Below, one piece after another: positions 62,701 to 64,000 of a DNA stretch of 64,000 nucleotides (its first letter is position 1; each line of letters begins with the position of its first letter). The notes under the pieces were generated by a model. That model ran no database searches and was not told the origin of the DNA. It saw only the letters and a program-made list of their open reading frames with translations. The translations under genes and the position numbers were made by a program. This DNA is from Brachyhypopomus gauderio (taxonomy: Eukaryota > Chordata > Actinopteri > Gymnotiformes > Hypopomidae), in the NCBI RefSeq assembly GCF_052324685.1, contig NC_135220.1, forward strand, positions 8,081,320-8,145,319, in the 5' to 3' direction.

Positions 62701-63832
62701 AAGAAGTGATGCAAGAGTTAATAATAGGAATTCACATTTATATGTGTTTCTAATAGTCATTTCAAGTACAAAATCTGAAGATTTGTTTCTGTCCTTTGCC
62801 CATTTAACTTTGACATGGGCTCAAGTGTCAGACACCAGCGATCAGAATCCAGACCAACACAACTAACCCTAAAATCAATCCAACACCTAATCCTAATTCT
62901 AACTCCAACCATAAACCTCAAATCTAAACCTCATCCAAACCCTCTCCCTGGCCCTAACACAAATCAAGATCCAGTTAAATTCCAGTAACAGAATGTTGTC
63001 AACAGCATATCAATAACGTTAAGATATTATGTTAAGATATTATGCTAAGATTATAATCTGATGAATTGAGATGTTTTAAGAAATCTTATTATTATTATTC
63101 AATTAAGTCTCTTGAATAATATACCGAATGTAGCCAGATGCTTCACTATTGCTATGTCATTGATATGTTACTGATAGTCTGTTAACATACTGATAGTATT
63201 GTTACTTATAGTTTAATAAAGACCCATTCAAAGCCTCACCAAAAATCTTAACAGGAAACAATAAATATGGCTGCTAGGTGTCAGTTTGGAAGAGTAAGAA
63301 AAGTGACATGTGGTCAGTTTTTGACGTTCCAGTGTGTGTTTCTTGTCACCACAGACACAGAGCTCAGACAATTGAACTAGTAACATCAGGTTAATTAGTG
63401 GTGATCACTGCCACGTGCATGCGTCAATTTTGTTATGATACGTTTTAAAGAGCCCATTCAAGAGTAGATTAAAGGAAACACAGAACGGTCTTCAACAGAA
63501 GCCATTTTAAAAGCACTAGGCTACTTAACAGTTGTGTTTTAAAAGCACTGCTTCACACTTAGGTTTTAAAAGCCCTACTTGACAGTTAGGTTTGTCTTTC
63601 GAATTCGATATCAGACATACGCAAACTTCTGCTCCCAGGGCTCTCATATGGTTAGTACACACACTACAAAAATATCTTATCCAGATGCATTTGTAGTGGG
63701 TATTAACCAGGGAAACTATATCTGAGGACTTTTCTGTGCACAGTGACTAATAGGAGATTGGAAGGGTGCATATTAATTAAAGTATATACAACTTTTAATT
63801 GATCCATGCGACGTGTCTGTGTGGAAACCATA
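62701..63832. other. snx18-like intron, no exon seen
   Basis: Contains a degenerate CTAACC/CCTAATC-like tract (about 62862-62965). Otherwise A/T-rich and unassigned. Confidence 0.4.
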
Positions 63833-63840
63833 GGCCTATA

Positions 63841-63984
63841 CAGGGCCGGAGTAGGCCACTTTATCAGCCCGGGAGTTTCATGCCCAAAATTATTTTTCCA
63901 TCCCAATCGGCCCAAACTAGAGATTGACATGAGCCGGCCCATCGGGAATACTCCCGAATCTCCCGATTAGCCACTCCGGCTCTG
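63841..63984. mobile_element. Small hAT MITE
   Basis: A 144-bp element with ends CAGGGCCGGAGT and ACTCCGGCTCTG in inverted orientation. It is flanked by near-identical 8-bp segments GGCCTATA (63833-63840) and GGCCTTAA (63985-63992). These features fit a hAT-derived miniature element. Confidence 0.7.
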
Positions 63985-64000
63985 GGCCTTAAAATACGCG

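Noticed and set aside
62862-62965. Telomere-like CTAACCC-type tract
   Set aside because: Units are highly degenerate (CCAACACC, CTAATCC, CTAACTCC) and not tandem TTAGGG; it looks like simple pyrimidine-rich repeat DNA.

Overview
The window is vertebrate nuclear DNA, most probably from a ray-finned fish. The genes have many exons with GT-AG introns. The introns and spacers are packed with Tc1, hAT, piggyBac, Rex1-like LINE, SINE and LTR remnants and long (TG)n/(CA)n tracts typical of teleosts. I see no bacterial, organellar or active viral genes. Exons were built by eye from splice sites, codon phase and family resemblance. In every complete model the exon lengths sum to an intact reading frame.

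Layout: 1-7.3 kb is a transposon graveyard (LINE tails, a broken hAT transposase, a truncated Tc1). An annexin A3-like gene (anxa3, + strand, 13 coding exons, 339 aa) runs from 7421 to 12097. It faces, tail to tail, a complete paqr3 gene (- strand, 6 exons, 312 aa, 16224-20015). From 20.7 to 27.7 kb lies a dense block of mobile DNA: a solo LTR with a perfect 5-bp target duplication, a broken LINE, and a Tc1 element split by a hAT element with a perfect 8-bp duplication. The antxr2 gene (- strand, 17 coding exons, 28282-39179) follows, then rasgef1b (- strand, 13 coding exons plus a 5' noncoding exon, 40386 to about 48.7 kb). The interval 49-62 kb holds a LINE 3' end, a dead piggyBac and long stretches without recognisable genes. 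The last coding exon of an snx18-like sorting nexin (- strand) is at 62353-62600; the rest of that gene lies beyond the right edge.

Anxa3, paqr3, antxr2 and rasgef1b also neighbour one another on human 4q21 (from general knowledge), so this is a conserved block. The snx18-like exon is the apparent outsider. The genes do not form one pathway: a Ca2+-dependent membrane-binding protein, a Golgi seven-pass regulator of Raf signalling, a von Willebrand-A extracellular-matrix receptor, a Ras-family exchange factor, and a membrane-remodelling BAR protein.

I found no convincing new multi-gene system. The most interesting signals concern splicing. They are a (TG)n tract replacing the polypyrimidine tract of an in-frame antxr2 exon, a (CA)n tract just behind a weak paqr3 donor, a duplicated decoy acceptor in paqr3, a symmetric 48-nt tail exon in anxa3, and retained-intron alternative C-termini in rasgef1b and antxr2. 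A 28-bp minisatellite carrying five CACGTG E-boxes in anxa3 is also notable.
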